From Parachlorella kessleri (lineage: Eukaryota; Chlorophyta; Trebouxiophyceae; Chlorellales; Chlorellaceae), in the NCBI GenBank assembly GCA_001598975.1, contig BBXU01002635.1, positions 1 through 53,109 of the forward strand: a DNA stretch of 53,109 bases, in the 5' to 3' direction. The notes under the pieces were generated by a model. The model was not told where the DNA came from. It saw only the letters and a program-made list of their open reading frames with translations, and ran no database searches. Shown one piece after another: positions 30,880-42,500 of the stretch (position 1 is its first letter; each line of letters starts with the position of its first letter). The position numbers and the translations under genes are program-made.

Positions 30880-31400
30880 AGCGCAGTGCAGGTGGACAGC
30901 AGCAACTACCAACCAAAGTGGAGCTTTCTGACACAGTGACAGCTTAAAGCCTGACAGTGGGCACTCTCAAGCAAGATGTCTGTAGCTGACGAAAGCCCAC
31001 CTGGCGTTCTCCGCATGTCATGCACGTTAAGCCAGTAGTGCGGTGTCACCCTGCCTCAACACTGTCACGGTATGTGGACATGAAGGACTGAGCTACCCTT
31101 ATTGCTTGGCGTTGAGACGGCAGCGTTGAGTATGAGTGCCATGATGAGTGCTTCACTCATGTGAGTAACAGCGCGCGGAGTGGCAAGAAGACTGCACTGA
31201 GCGGCAAAAGCCACATGCACAAGCTATAGCGCTGCTTCATGTGCCCACATCTATAAGGACTGGTCTTGTTGACCTTGAGCTGCAAGCCACGGCAGCCTCA
31301 TGGGCAGCCTGCTTTCCGTGATCGCAGCTGCTTGAGACGCCTTGCTGCTGCCAGATACACCACAGTGGCGTTTTTAAATGACAGAGGCAGAGGATCCTCA
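30880..31400 (+). repeat. Relic 5' flank and first exon of a CPBP gene
   Basis: This spacer matches 33920-34422, the 5' flank and first exon of CPBP copy 3. Shared stretches include GAGCTTxCTGACACAG, CATGCACGTTAAG, CCCTGCCTCAACAC and TTGACCTTGAGCTGCAAGCC. The start codon of copy 3 (TCATGTTGACC) reads CTTGTTGACC here (about 31265), and the donor region is lost. I read it as the remains of a deleted fourth copy, not a gene. Confidence 0.7.
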
Positions 31401-31669
31401 AGGGGAGAGAGACATGCAACGATATAGACAGAGCTTGCACGCAGCCCTGTGAGGACCTTGTTAACTCTCCTCGTAACGTGCACAACCCGTACTAGAAGGT
31501 GGCTGTTTTGGTGGGGTGAGGGACATGCGCTTGCGCCTTGTTGGACGGACGCGAGGCGCGAAAGTATGCGGTGCCTCGGAGGGCTCCCAACTGCCACAGG
31601 CCTCCATCTCTTCACAGAATCTTTGCGGCCTTAGAATTTCTTGTGTAATCTGCGGCCGCAGTCTGCAGC

Positions 31670-32700
31670 ATGGCGTCGATGCCCTTTCAGACCTGCAGGA
31701 CATGGCAGCCTGCCTTGAGCTTCAGACGGCCACGGGGTCCAACTGCAGCTACTCCACCGACACTAATTGCGCACAGCATAGCCTGCAGAGGTATGCTTCT
31801 TCCCTTCTAAGAACCGGGTTGCAACCAATCACCCTGTCAGCCCGCAGGCAAGATTGCCCCAGGATTTGCGCCAGAGTCACTCACCTCAAGTACAATGCAT
31901 AGCTGCAGGTACCAGCATGCAAAGGCAGGTTACCAGAAGGTCTACCAGCTTGCACGCACGCAGTGCAGCGGCGCAGCCTGAAGAAGCTCAGGGTGTCCCA
32001 GGCGAACAGAAGGCGGTGTCCCAACAACCAGTGAACTTCAGCACCGTCACGGTGTCTGCCTTGCTGCTGCTCTGGTTTAAAGGCACCCAGGTAGCCGACA
32101 GTGCCTTGTGGACCTGTTCCGAGCTGATGTACCTGACTTTTGATTTGGCTACAGCATCCCAAATCCTTTTTGGCACTCTTTGGCACCTAGGTTTGGCAGC
32201 AGCCTGTGTAGCCCTTATGCGTAGAAGGGATCCTAGCAGCAACAGCTCCCTATGGCAGCTGTTTGCATGGTCCGGGCCCGGGTGGCCCAAAGTCAGCGGG
32301 CTGTTGCTGAACGGGTTGTGTGCCAGCGTTCTGGCTGCTAAATCGGTAGGGCTACTGCCATTTGATTCTTAAGAGGCAGATGTGCAGGGTGAACATTCTT
32401 TAGAGCGGGCAGTTGCCGCAGGTTGGCCGTCTCGCAGGCTAGCTGTTGTTGCAACGGTGGTAGTGGGCCCTGCAGCAGAAGAGATTTTCCACCGTGGCTT
32501 CTTGCTCCCTAGGCTGGCCAGCCACATGCCACGGTGGGCTGCCATGGCTGTGTCAGCTTTGCTCTTCACTCTGGCCCATGACTCTCTGTACCCTACGCGG
32601 GCCATCCGTAACCTGGTGTATGACGTCTTGTTTTATAGCTCTAGCGGCTTGTGGCCATCCTTCCTCCTGCATTCCATTTAGAATGCTTGCTGCTTTGTAT
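31670..32700 (+). pseudogene. CPBP protease pseudogene, array copy 2
   Basis: This is a close relative of copy 1, with the same ATG context, the same GTATGC donor (after 31790) and the same GCTGCAG acceptor (exon 2 from 31909). With that intron removed, the frame runs through AAEEIFHRGF (motif 1) and FTLAHDSLYP (motif 2). It is broken by a TAA at 32370-32372, where copy 1 has a Gln codon, and by a TAG at 32679-32681, where copy 1 has the Trp of the HALWN motif, so motif 3 is lost. No frameshift is needed. The high similarity of the second exon to copy 1 suggests recent duplication or gene conversion. Confidence 0.85.
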
Positions 32701-33202
32701 GACAATGATTCCAGAAGCAGTAGCTATTTGTTAATGGTGGCAGGCGCGCGGTGCAAACAGGCAAGAGTAATTATGGACTGTACTGACAGCGCATTTCAAC
32801 TACCAACCTTATCACTGGGGCAAATCACCCTCCTGTGACACTCAGCCTCAACGTCGAACGTTCTGGAAGGTGCACCCCCCATGTATGCCACTGAGCACCA
32901 GTCTGGCATCTATTCTGCGGGGCAAGCCTTCCTCTTGTGCCAGGGTGCGCCAGCAGCCCCTCCCAGACGGGAAATCCTAGCCTATCACGAGGCTGTGGGC
33001 CTGGAAGCTGATCTTGGGAGGACTTGTGGCCCTGACCTCTGCCGCCCCGGGTGCCTACGGTCCGACCGGCGACACAGACTGGGCACAGGCGGCCTCAGTT
33101 TTTCGCCAGCAGCAGTGGCAGACACCCTCTGGCATTCAACAACCTCATCAGGGATGATGCCGTTGGCTCCGACTCCATTGAACCAGTGCTGATCCTCACC
33201 AC

Positions 33203-33697
33203 AAACCTGTTGAGGAGGTATGGGGCTTTCGACCTTGGGAGCCCATGGCTGGGAGGCGGCCCCATGCAGTCTGAGATCCTCGGCCATGTGAGCCCGCGCC
33301 CGTGCAAGACCTCCTAGAAGACTCTACGGAGACCAACAGACAAGTCAAGCTGCTGCACAGAAGCTCGAAGGCATAGCGTTGGAACTGGTGAGAGGGCCCT
33401 GGGTAGTTTTGCTCGCTCTACAAACTGGCTTGTGCATGGATTGTGCATACTGCCTGCGCCAACTTGGAAAGCGAGCGACACTACCCAGGGCCATCTCACC
33501 AGCGCTAATTCTTCCAGCCTCTGTGCCCGCAGCTTGACTAGTCTATGGGTCTCCGTGGAATCTTCTAAGAGGTCTTCCAAGGCCTGGCACATGCCCGGCC
33601 TCACATGGCCGAGGATCTCAGACTGCATGGGGCCGTCTCCCCAGCCAATAGCCATTGGCTCCACAGGCCGAAACCCTCCTACCTCCTCAAACATGTT
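33203..33697. repeat. Large foldback: two ~240-bp inverted arms almost touching
   Basis: 33203-33440 and 33441-33697 are imperfect inverted copies. Arm 1 on the plus strand and arm 2 on the minus strand both encode GPMQSEILGHV, then LEDLLEDSTET-like sequence and a segment preceding GGCCCTGGGTAGT. Arm 2 has an open frame through MFEEVGGFRPVEPM; arm 1 is broken by stops. The arms are therefore two copies of an unidentified gene fragment placed tail to tail. RNA read through them would form a long hairpin. Confidence 0.85.
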
Positions 33698-34295
33698 GGT
33701 GAGTTACACTCTGGTTCAGGGGGGAGACACGCGCGGCGAGGCCGATCAGGAGGCAGGTGTCAGGTCGACTGAGACAGTGACCCTACTCAAGTTGCCAAGC
33801 GAAAGATGTTGCAGCGTTTGCAAGGGTCCCGAGGTCAATGCACACCTCCCTCCGAACACACCTGGCAGAAGATGCTATACTTCCTCCTTGTCCAGCGCCC
33901 AACTGAATTCAACTAGCCAGCAACCTTTACCAGCCAGAGTGGAGCTTGCTGACACAGCTACCGCCTGTAGCCGAACGTTGGGCACTCTTAAGCAAGGTTT
34001 CTCTAGCTGACAAGAGCCCACCTGACCTTGTCCGTCTGACATGCACGTTAAGGTTGCAGAGTTCGGTGTGACCCTGCCTCAACACCGGTCCGGGCTTCAA
34101 TCATGTGTGAATATGAAGGAATGAGCTACCCTGTAGGACCTATTGGCGTTATGGCATCTTTGAGGTGATGGATATTTTAGTCATGCGAGTAACAGCGCGC
34201 CAGTGTCGCAAGTGGAGAAGCCTGGGCTGAGCGGCACGAGCCACATGCACAACTATTATCGCTGCTTCATGGACCCTCTTCTGTAAGGACTGGTC
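33698..34295. other. Spacer before CPBP copy 3
   Basis: It contains the second copy of the CPBP 5'-flank repeat (from about 33920) and presumably the promoter of copy 3. No gene seen. Confidence 0.55.
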
Positions 34296-35451
34296 ATGTT
34301 GACCTTGAGCTGCAAGCCACGGCAGCCTGCATTCCGTGATGCCAGCTGCGTCAGACGCCATGCAGCTGCCAGATGCACGACAGCGGCGTTATGTACTGGC
34401 AGAGGTAGAGGTACCTACAGAGGTACGTCTTGCCTGTAGCTGTACCCTCCCACAAGGTTGCACCCCCCTGTGCCATGGTTGAATCTGCTGTGACATTCAC
34501 GCCCGTGCTGCTATGTTATATAGCTGCTACAACGTGCAACGACGTTCACCTTACCAGACATTCCTACAAAACATTTGGTCGTTGTGACTGATATGTGTGA
34601 CCCTGCATCGCTGAGGCTGAACAGGTGCTGCTAAAGGCTGGCAAGAGCAACCTGCTAGAAGGCAATGGAGCTTACTTGCTCACAGCGGAGACGAACAGCT
34701 TCGAATTCCCGCCGAGTCCACTCCGAGCAGCAGCTCTGCTGTTGCTCAGCAGCCAGCAGGCTTGGGGGCTGCAGCTGGCTTGCTGCTGGCATGGTACGGA
34801 GGTTGCCTGGTCGCTGTGAACGCCTTGCAAAGCTGGGCCCAGCGCTCTATCTTCCCTTCAGAACTGGCGTTGGCAGTTGTTTTACTTGGCGGTAGTGCTG
34901 TCCAACTAGGACTGGCAGCAGCCTGCTTTGTGCTTGCGACTAGGTTACGACCTCATTGTACTTCAAAAACAGAGTTGTTTGCATGGCCTGGCTGGCAGGT
35001 GCTTCAACGGTTGCTGTTGGAAGGGTTGTGCGCTTGCCTTCTGACCGCACAAATCTCAGGCATGCTGCCGAGCCAATTTGGCCCTCAGCAAGCGGACATA
35101 GCAGCTGGCCTTTATGTGAAGCAGCTGCTGGCTGCTGGCTGGGCAGTGCGCAGCATCCTAATTGTAGCGGCAGCAGTTGTAGGGCCTGCAGCAGAAGAGC
35201 TCATGTTTCGGGGACTCCTCCTTCCAAGCCTGGCCAGCCGCTTACCAATTTGGGGCGCCATGGCTGTGTCATCTTTGGTTTTCAGTGCGGCCCACTTCTC
35301 CCTAGCTCCAGCTCGGCTCCTGACTAACCTGGTGTTTGATGCAATGTACTTCCGCACGCGCAGCTTGTGGCCCTCCTTTCTGATGCATGGCCTTTGGAAT
35401 GCTGTTGGTATAGCTGTGGCTGCGATTGCTGCCATATACAAGCCTGTTTGA
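34296..35451 (+). CDS. CPBP (CAAX-like) intramembrane metalloprotease, array copy 3
   Basis: Two exons, 34296-34422 and 34625-35451, give 317 residues. The first exon was found by matching the conserved donor of copies 1 and 2. It encodes MLTLSCKPRQPAFRDASC and continues Arg/Ala/Thr-rich, a convincing plastid transit peptide. The body is hydrophobic and carries full CPBP motifs: AAEELMFRGL (Glu233, Glu234, Arg238), FSAAH (His266) and HGLWN (His297, Asn301). It is more diverged from copy 1 than copy 2 is, and has a C-terminal membrane extension (AVGIAVAAIAAIYKPV). It is probably a functional paralog; substrate unknown. Confidence 0.87.
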
Positions 35452-35996
35452 CTGTCAAACTGCCTCAGAAACCCCTTGCTGCGATTCTCATGGGGCTTAA
35501 GTGAATGCTCTCAACCTAGACGTGAAGGCCCCTAAGCCCCCTCCTTCACACCTCACACAGTATAGCAACTCAACCGAGGTCATAATTGGCTGGCTGGAAC
35601 GGTGGGGTGCCGGGGTCAGCACCTATCTTGACAACCCAGCTGTCCAGCGTCCCAATGGGCGTGGGGAAAACGACAGCCAGGTGCACAGTAGTGAGTCACA
35701 ACAGATGGGACCACGCTGCATGGAGGGTGACCCGCCTGCAGTACACAGCCAGTACAGGCGCCGACCTCTTGCTCAAAAGCAAGCTTGAGGCTCCCCTCCT
35801 TCCCTTCGCCCACCCCGCGCGTCCTAGCGGCCATAGTCAGTTGTTGCCTCTGGTAGGTGAAGCACGCTGAGGGTCGCCCTTGCAGGGCGTCAACTGCAAG
35901 GCCACGTCTGGGCCAATCCCAGATTACCTGCAGGTGGCACGCAGTGCTGAACCGGTTCCCTGGCTTCGTTCTGGTCTTGCAGGAAGAAGGGGGACC
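35452..35996. other. Intergenic region before eS26
   Basis: About 545 bp. It must contain the eS26 promoter. Only short chance reading frames are seen; no further gene is supported. Confidence 0.55.
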
Positions 35997-37079
35997 ATGA
36001 CCACCAAGCGCAGGAACCATGGAAGGTGAGTGTTAGCCCTGCCTCCAGCTCATGCATGCTTCCTAGTGAAGTGCTGTCCCCTGCTCTTACACTGTATTGC
36101 ATGCGGCTCGCTAGCAAAAGCCCGTCTGATCCTCCCGCTTGTGTCACCACTGCACAGGAACAAGCCAGCGGGCGCCCGTGGCAAGGTGAAGCGTGTGCGC
36201 TGCGAGAGTTCCGCCGCCATGGTCCCCAAGGACAAGGCAGTGAAGCGCTTTGTGGTGAGTGTGCTGCATGGAGCACATGCGGTGGTGCATTCCTCTGAAG
36301 AGCGCACAGTGGGAGCTCTGCCCCAAAGGTGTAGAAGGCAAGCCAGTGACGTGCTTCATGCAGTCATTACGTGGTGAGGTCGCTGGGCCTCTGCAACACT
36401 GGCGAATCAGTAGCGCTGCGGTCCGGGCATGGGAGAATAGAACCCTCTTCAAATGTGCAGCCCTGCTTAGTGAGCATCCTTACATGCGGCCTTGATGGTA
36501 TGATCAGAATGGCATTTGCATGCTGGCGAGGCTGGCTGCTGTACGATCACGCCGCTCCTAGCGTAGCGGTCAAGCCACAGGTGCAGCCCTTGAGGAACAG
36601 TGAGGATATGCTTCCAAGTGTCGAGGCTAGCTAGAGGCATTGTCCCCTGTCGCAGGTGCGCAACATCGTGGATGCCTCTGCACTGCGCGACATCCAGGAT
36701 GCACAGGTGTACAACGAGTACATGCTGCCCAAGATATACAGGTAGGTCCCAGCAGGCTCTCTGCTCAGGGACAGAGCACCCACCCCCCTCCATGGTTTCC
36801 AGCAACGTATACTACCGCAACTTGGGTGCTACGGGCTCTCACATCCACTGCAACCCAACCTCCCTCACAACACTGAAACTCTGACCCAGGCAATCCAGGG
36901 CCTGTACTGCGTGCAGGAAGGTGTACTACAGTATCTCCGCCGCCATCCACTCCCGCATCGTGCGCGTGCGCTCCCGCAAGAACCGCCGCAACCGCGAGCC
37001 GCCCAAGTTCGTGCGCGGGGGAGGCGTCGGCGCCGCACGTGGCGGCTACCAGAGGCCTGGCGGCCCCCAGCAGCAGTGA
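35997..37079 (+). CDS. Cytosolic 40S ribosomal protein eS26
   Basis: Four exons: 35997-36025, 36158-36254, 36656-36741, 36917-37079, giving 124 residues. The family signature is clear: MTTKRRNHGRNKPARGKVKR, VPKDKAVKRFVVRNIVDASA, LRDIQDAQVYNEYMLPKIY, RKVYYSISAAIHSRIVRVRS, and a basic, Gly-rich tail. eS26 sits near the mRNA exit channel of the small subunit. The usual eS26 has zinc-binding cysteines (human C23, C26, C74, C77). Here only the first is kept (Cys25); the others read Ser28, Ser and Ala. The protein is otherwise well conserved, so I call it a working gene. Confidence 0.92.
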
Positions 37080-38084
37080 TTGAGTGCCACAGGTAGCGCC
37101 CGCTGGGGCCAGCGCGGCAAGTGGAGCAGGCCGGGCGGCCCGCAGCAAGGCCCGCAGCAGATCGAGTGCTGGTGGCCAGCGGTGCTGGGGGCATGTCAAG
37201 GCCCTGGATATGCACACACATGTCTGAGCTAGCAGGACTGCTGCTGATAGCCTAAATCATTGCGGATTGCAGCTTGGTTGGGCAGTGTGTTTGGTGCAGG
37301 CGCTGCTGTTTGTGGTTTCTGACCGATGTTACAGCTGTCAGACTCCAGGCCCGTCAAGACTCCACTGCTGTTGGGCCTGCTGCACGCCCAGAGGTAGGAG
37401 GGACCCGGCTGGTGACGCAAGGTTTGAGGAGATGATACTTACAGCTGAGCCAGGTCGAGGCTCCTACGCTGGAACCAGCAGCCCACATATCCAGCAATTC
37501 CACTTGTTGCCCGGAATAGGTTGTGCGTACGAAGGAAGGAGGAAGCCCCAACCAGGCTCGATTGAGCCACTTGACTAAGGGGCAAAATCATCTATGGCCA
37601 TGGCAGGCAAGTATCTGAACAATGGCGGCGGGCAGGAAGGCCTAAAACCGTACACAACATTAGGGCAAGCATTTAGGAAAGGAAAAGCAGTGCTGCAGTA
37701 TCCAAGGGTGACAGTGGGCTGACCAAGGCACATCAAAATACCGAACGAAGTGCAGGGGAATATCAAATAACAGGTTGAGGGCAGCACAGCACGAGACAGC
37801 GTACAAAAGGGAAGACACAGCACCATGCAGCACACAAAGGATTTATTAGACAAGGGGCTGAGCTCCCCCAACAACATCCCTGGTCGAGCCCTGGCAGAGC
37901 CCCCGGCACAGCTCAGCCCTACCCTCCTCACTGCTTGCATTGCCTGCCACCGTGAACAGACAGAGGTGAGCCAAGTTGCAGCTCACTAGCTCCTGCCCTC
38001 AACAAAGGCAGTAAAACCTAACGAAGTAGCATTACATGTACTTGATCGCGGGCAGGCGAGCGACAGCATTTCACACTCCAAGGC
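37080..38084. other. Intergenic region, convergent 3' flanks
   Basis: About 1 kb between the eS26 stop and the stop of the minus-strand gene. A TTACA (TGTAA on the minus strand) occurs about 50 bp downstream of that minus-strand stop, a plausible poly(A) signal. Several open frames are shadows. Confidence 0.5.
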
Positions 38085-39058
38085 TTACAATGGTGTCCAA
38101 GCCTTAAGCCTCCTACCCAATTGAAGTTTGGTCAGCCCCTTCCCTTGCCCTTGCGGTATGCGCCTCCCCACACTCTCCCCTTGGCGTGACTGCGTAGTAG
38201 CCACCAGACCAAAGCGCTCAAACTGGAACACCTGGGCAAACAGGTCTGCAGCCAAGTAGTTGGCATTCCCTGCGCGACACAGCAGGTGGAGGATAATCAT
38301 CAACATCATAACCATAATCATAATCATTAACAGCTGAGGCAGCGAGCCAGGCGGCGCATCACCATAGCGGCTGTGCAACCAAGAAGGCCTGCCTAGACCA
38401 ATACACGCCAACCTGAAGCTCCGAATGGCATTGCCACAGAGCCAGCCGGAACTCAACACCCACCATTATAGTCCGCCAGGTTGTCATCCCAGAACTGTAT
38501 CACGCTTGGTGTGAACTCCACCCAATAGATGGGGAAGAGCAGAAGGGAGGAAGTATGTGTGGCAGTGAAGTAGCTATTGCCTGCCAGGGCTGCTGCTGCC
38601 AGCTTCTGCACCTGCAGAAGGCAGAAGCCTTGGTTAGCTTACCCTCAAGTCTGGTCAGCGGGATGCATTTGCTGTACAGCTGACACACAGCACGGAAAGC
38701 CTGGTGATAAAAGTTCTCAGCAGCACAGCAGGGATGGCAGGGACGGTCAGGCGAGCACCAACACCGTTGGGGACCCCTGCCCACCTTCCGCTTAGACACC
38801 CGCTCTCTCCGTGGCGGCACAACTCTGCCTGAGGAGTCCACCACCTGGCTTGACAGAGATGTGGCCCCAAACTCCTTGCGGGCTGTGAGGAAGGTAGCCA
38901 AGGCAGAGGCTTTCCTGGGTGGTGCCTCAGAGCACAGGGTGACGTTGAAAGCCCACTGCACAGTTTCTCCGCCCGCCTCACTGACATTGCACATTCGGGT
39001 GGCGTTCAGGCAAGGGTCCCCTTGCAGCACTGCACGGAAGCTGTTGTAGGTTATCCAC
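38085..39058 (-). CDS. Unrecognised gene, 5' end unresolved
   Basis: Three phase-consistent exons: 39058-38785, 38611-38464, 38269-38085, about 202 residues up to the stop. The first begins with an AG acceptor, in a phase that needs at least one upstream exon I could not find. Visible features: WITYNSFRAVLQGDPCLNAT, RMCNVSEAGGETVQW, two Asn-X-Ser/Thr sites near the start, a possible beta-rich region (FNVTLCSEAPP), a basic stretch (PPRRERVSKRK), an aromatic stretch (SLLLFPIYWVEF) followed by QFWDDNLADYNG, and VFQFERFGL. The tail is basic. Glycosylation sites and cysteines hint at an extracytoplasmic N-terminal part. I do not recognise the family. Confidence 0.6.
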
Positions 39059-39590
39059 CTGCAAAGGGCGGGGGGCGGGGAAGGTGGCCACTTGTGCTGT
39101 GTCTATGCCAAGCTTGCCTTCTGAGGCAACCCTCAACAAAGGAGGGTGGGCAGGTGTCTCTGGAAGCCTAACCCAGGGCGTACCAGGGAGGTGACAGGTG
39201 AATACTGGCCTTACATAGAGGTAGGAGAAGCACCATGCCTAGACATGCCGACAGTTGTGCAAGAGTCATCGCAAAGTCGTGTGCATCGGTTGCTTATGAC
39301 GAGTTCGGGTTAACAGTCTGCATCGCCTTGATCCAATGCCGACCGAGGGAAGGGGGCCCAGAGGCAGGTTTTGGGGTGGTGATTTTTCGCGCCGATGACC
39401 CCTCTGTGCCAGCCTTGTGTGCGTTGGTGACTTCCTTGCCCCACTTTTGCAGCAGCCATTTTGGCGAGCGTGGACTTTTGCTTTTGTCCACGCTGACGGG
39501 CTTTGGTGCGTGGGGACTTTCATTTTGTGAGCTTTTTGGCTTTCTCGGCTGAAACGAGCAGTTTCTGTTGCTCAGCAATCATTTGATTCT
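39059..39590. other. Region between the unrecognised gene and MATE
   Basis: 530 bp that should hold the MATE promoter and possibly the missing 5' exon of the minus-strand gene. Both strands have open frames of 80-105 codons; the minus-strand one is Lys/Ser/Pro-rich, but no splice link was found. Confidence 0.45.
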
Positions 39591-42500
39591 ATGCTTGCAC
39601 GTTTCGCAAAGTGCCACAGCGCACAGTGCTCCCAAACCTCTTCCCCGGCCCTCGGCTGTCAACCGGTTGGTTGGGGTTACACAAGCTGCTGCAGACAACA
39701 AAGACTCCAAACATGGAGGGCAGGTGCGAGCTTGGACTGCAGCCATTCGGGCTGTCACTACTATTGCTCAGCAAGCTGAGTGCCACCTGTCTCCTGGCTT
39801 TGGCCGTGGGCCCACCGGCAGAAGCCTTTGTGTTTTGTAGGGCTGACACCCGCCAGCAGGGCGGCTGAAGGAGCGGGGGTCCAGTCTTGCCAGGCAGCCG
39901 CCGAAAGTGACGCAGCAGTGACGGGGCCAGACACGCAACGGGCAGAAAGTGACAGCAACCAGGTGCCAGCTTCACGGTTGAGCCAGGCGACTTCTTGGTT
40001 GAATGGGATTTCTGGGTCCCTGCGCAGCAGCCCCCATGACAGCGCAATTCTTGCGCTGGCAGTGCCTGCGATGCTGGCGCTAGCGGCGGACCCGCTCCTG
40101 TCCATTGTTGACACCATTTTTGTTGGCCAGGCTGGCGCTGATCCCCTGGTGAGTCCAAGTATTGCTTGTGACCTCATTTTAGCAGACTTCCAATGCAAAT
40201 TTGTGATGCCAGCTGCCATCGAGGGGTGGCTAGTTTGCTTGAAACTGAACAACGCACTGTGCCACGTGGTTGACTTGAAAGGAATGTTTTCAGCTGCATG
40301 CGTACATTGGGGATGAGCCATGGCATACATCTAACCCACGCTGTGTCGCGCAGGCTGCACTTGGCGTCAACTCGGCGCTCTTCACTATGAGCTTTGTGGT
40401 GTTTAACTTTCTGGCCACAGCGACCACGCCGCTGGTTGCTGCCTCACTAGCGCACGGAGACAAAGACAAAGCGGGCAAGGTCACAGTCCAGGCGCTGCTG
40501 CTGGCCGGGGTGCTGGGCATGGGGCTCTGGGGGGGGTTGGCAGTGGGCGCAGAGAGCGCTCTATCCCTGATGGGTGCTGGGCCTGAGACGGGCGCCATGC
40601 ATGACATGGCGAAGGACTTCTTGATCATTAGGTGAGCTTGGTATGCTGAGCACTGTACCACATACTAGCTGGGGCTCCATTCTGAATCGCATTAATGCGG
40701 TCTTGTGGGTGACGTGCGTGTGCATGGTGAAGGCCACATGGCCCTTTGATTGCTCCAGCTGTTGCTGCCAGCACCACAGCTGAGTTTAATGCATTTGTGG
40801 TCTCGCTATTAGCCTAAATTGCAGCGTTGTTACCCCTCCCCTACAGGGCCGCCGCTTCTCCAGCCGTTCTCCTGGCGACCGTGGGCCAGGGGGTGTTCCG
40901 CGGCCTGCAGGACATGCGCACCCCGCTAGGGATAACTCTGGGCGCCAATGCCATCAACCTGGGCTTGGACATGCTGCTGATTCTGGGCCTGGGGTGGGGT
41001 GTGAGCGGGGCGGCGACGGCTACCTGTGCTGCGGAGTGGGCTGCAGCGGTGGCGTACCTTGCCTTGCTGTGGCAGCGGCGCGAGGCGCTGGGTGGCCTGC
41101 GGCTGGATAGGTGAGACTGTGGGGTCAGAGCTTGGAATGAGGTTCACCTTACACTCCAAGAAGGGAGCTCTGCGCATTGTAATGGCCTCAGTGTGGTCAG
41201 TTGCGGAGTGCAGCGTCTTGCTGCCGGATACAGGTGTTGCCTTGCCAGTCATAAGTCTCTTGGTCCATTGGGGATTTTGGCCCATTGATGGAGCACATTA
41301 GCGGTGTGTGCTGACGGCTCTCACCCATCAGAGCATTGTTCCGAAGAGGTGTCCCTCATTGCATGCAGTGTATTGGGCGAGCGGGCCGCCAAGGCTCTCC
41401 AAGACTTCATGCCATTTTTGAAGGCTGGCGGTGCGGTGTTGATGCGCACTGCGGTGTTGCTTGGCACGAAGACGCTGGCGTCTGCTACAGCAGCAAGGTT
41501 GGTTTGTATGCAGCTCTCGGGGCCATGAGTTTTGACCACGAGCGGGAGGGCATATGGTGGCGCTGACTTGAGGCTGATGGGGTGGTAAGCGCAGAGTCCC
41601 TTGATCTTCCTTTCTTAGGCACCTGCAAAGCGTGTTTGCATTGCCCATGTGGGCATCTGCTGTAGCCCATGCTGTCTCTAGCTCAGCTCCCGGGCATACC
41701 TGCCTTGTGTCTGCAGCCTCCACGTGCTTGCGGGGCGGCGAATTTGCTGTATCTGTGAACTCGTGTTAGAAGATTCTTCCGTGTTGGAGCTTGTCACCAT
41801 CTGTCACTGCCGAATGATTTTCCCAGTCCAAGTGGACGGCTGTGCTTGCAGGCTGGGCCCTGTGCCAATCGCCTCCCACCAGGTGGTCTCGCAGCTCTGG
41901 TTGCTGTCATCGTTGCTCATAGACTCGGTGGCTATTGCTGGCCAGGCCTTGGTGGCGGTGGAGCTGGGGCGAGGCGATGTGAAGGCTGCCAGGGATGTGT
42001 CCAACCGGCTGCTGCAGGTGAGGTTGGTACTTGTGTGTGCTTTGTTGGGTTGAGGCATGTCAGGGTGCTGCTCCCTCTGGTCTGGTGGAGGTTCCTCTCC
42101 TGGTGCCTGGCTCACCTGAGGTTGCTGTAAAGACGTAGCTGCCTGGTGTGTTCTCACGCGCCCTACACGCCTTGCTTGTCGGTTCCTTGGGCGACTGCTA
42201 GTCCATATTTTTGCCTACCTTCTTATCGCTCACTTTTTCTGCTGCCCTTGCAGCTTGGTGTCGGTCTTGGGGTTGTCCTTGCCGCGGGCTTCTGGGCGGG
42301 TGAGCCTTTCATCCCCGGCATCTTCAGCAGCGATGCGGCTGTTGAAGCCGCAGTGCAAGGTGTTCTGCCACTGGCAGTGGCCATGTTGCCGGTGAATGCA
42401 GCGGTGTATGTTCTGGACGGAGTGCTGGTTGGCGCCTCAGACTTCAAGTTCATGGCAGGTGAGCCTGCGTAACAGACAGTCTGGTGTTGCCAACATGATT

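Noticed and set aside
32881..33192. 103-codon plus-strand frame before the foldback
   Set aside because: No family resemblance; it runs into the degraded foldback arm and is probably a relic.
35586..35870. Frame with a P-loop-like MGVGKTTA string
   Set aside because: The string is isolated, with no other nucleotide-binding motifs and no conserved frame around it; most likely chance.
37575..37940. 121-codon minus-strand open frame
   Set aside because: It lies in a convergent 3' region, resembles no family, and has no splice context.
39294..39578. Lys/Ser/Pro-rich minus-strand frame, histone H1-like at first sight
   Set aside because: Low-complexity composition only; no globular domain, and no splice link to the downstream gene.
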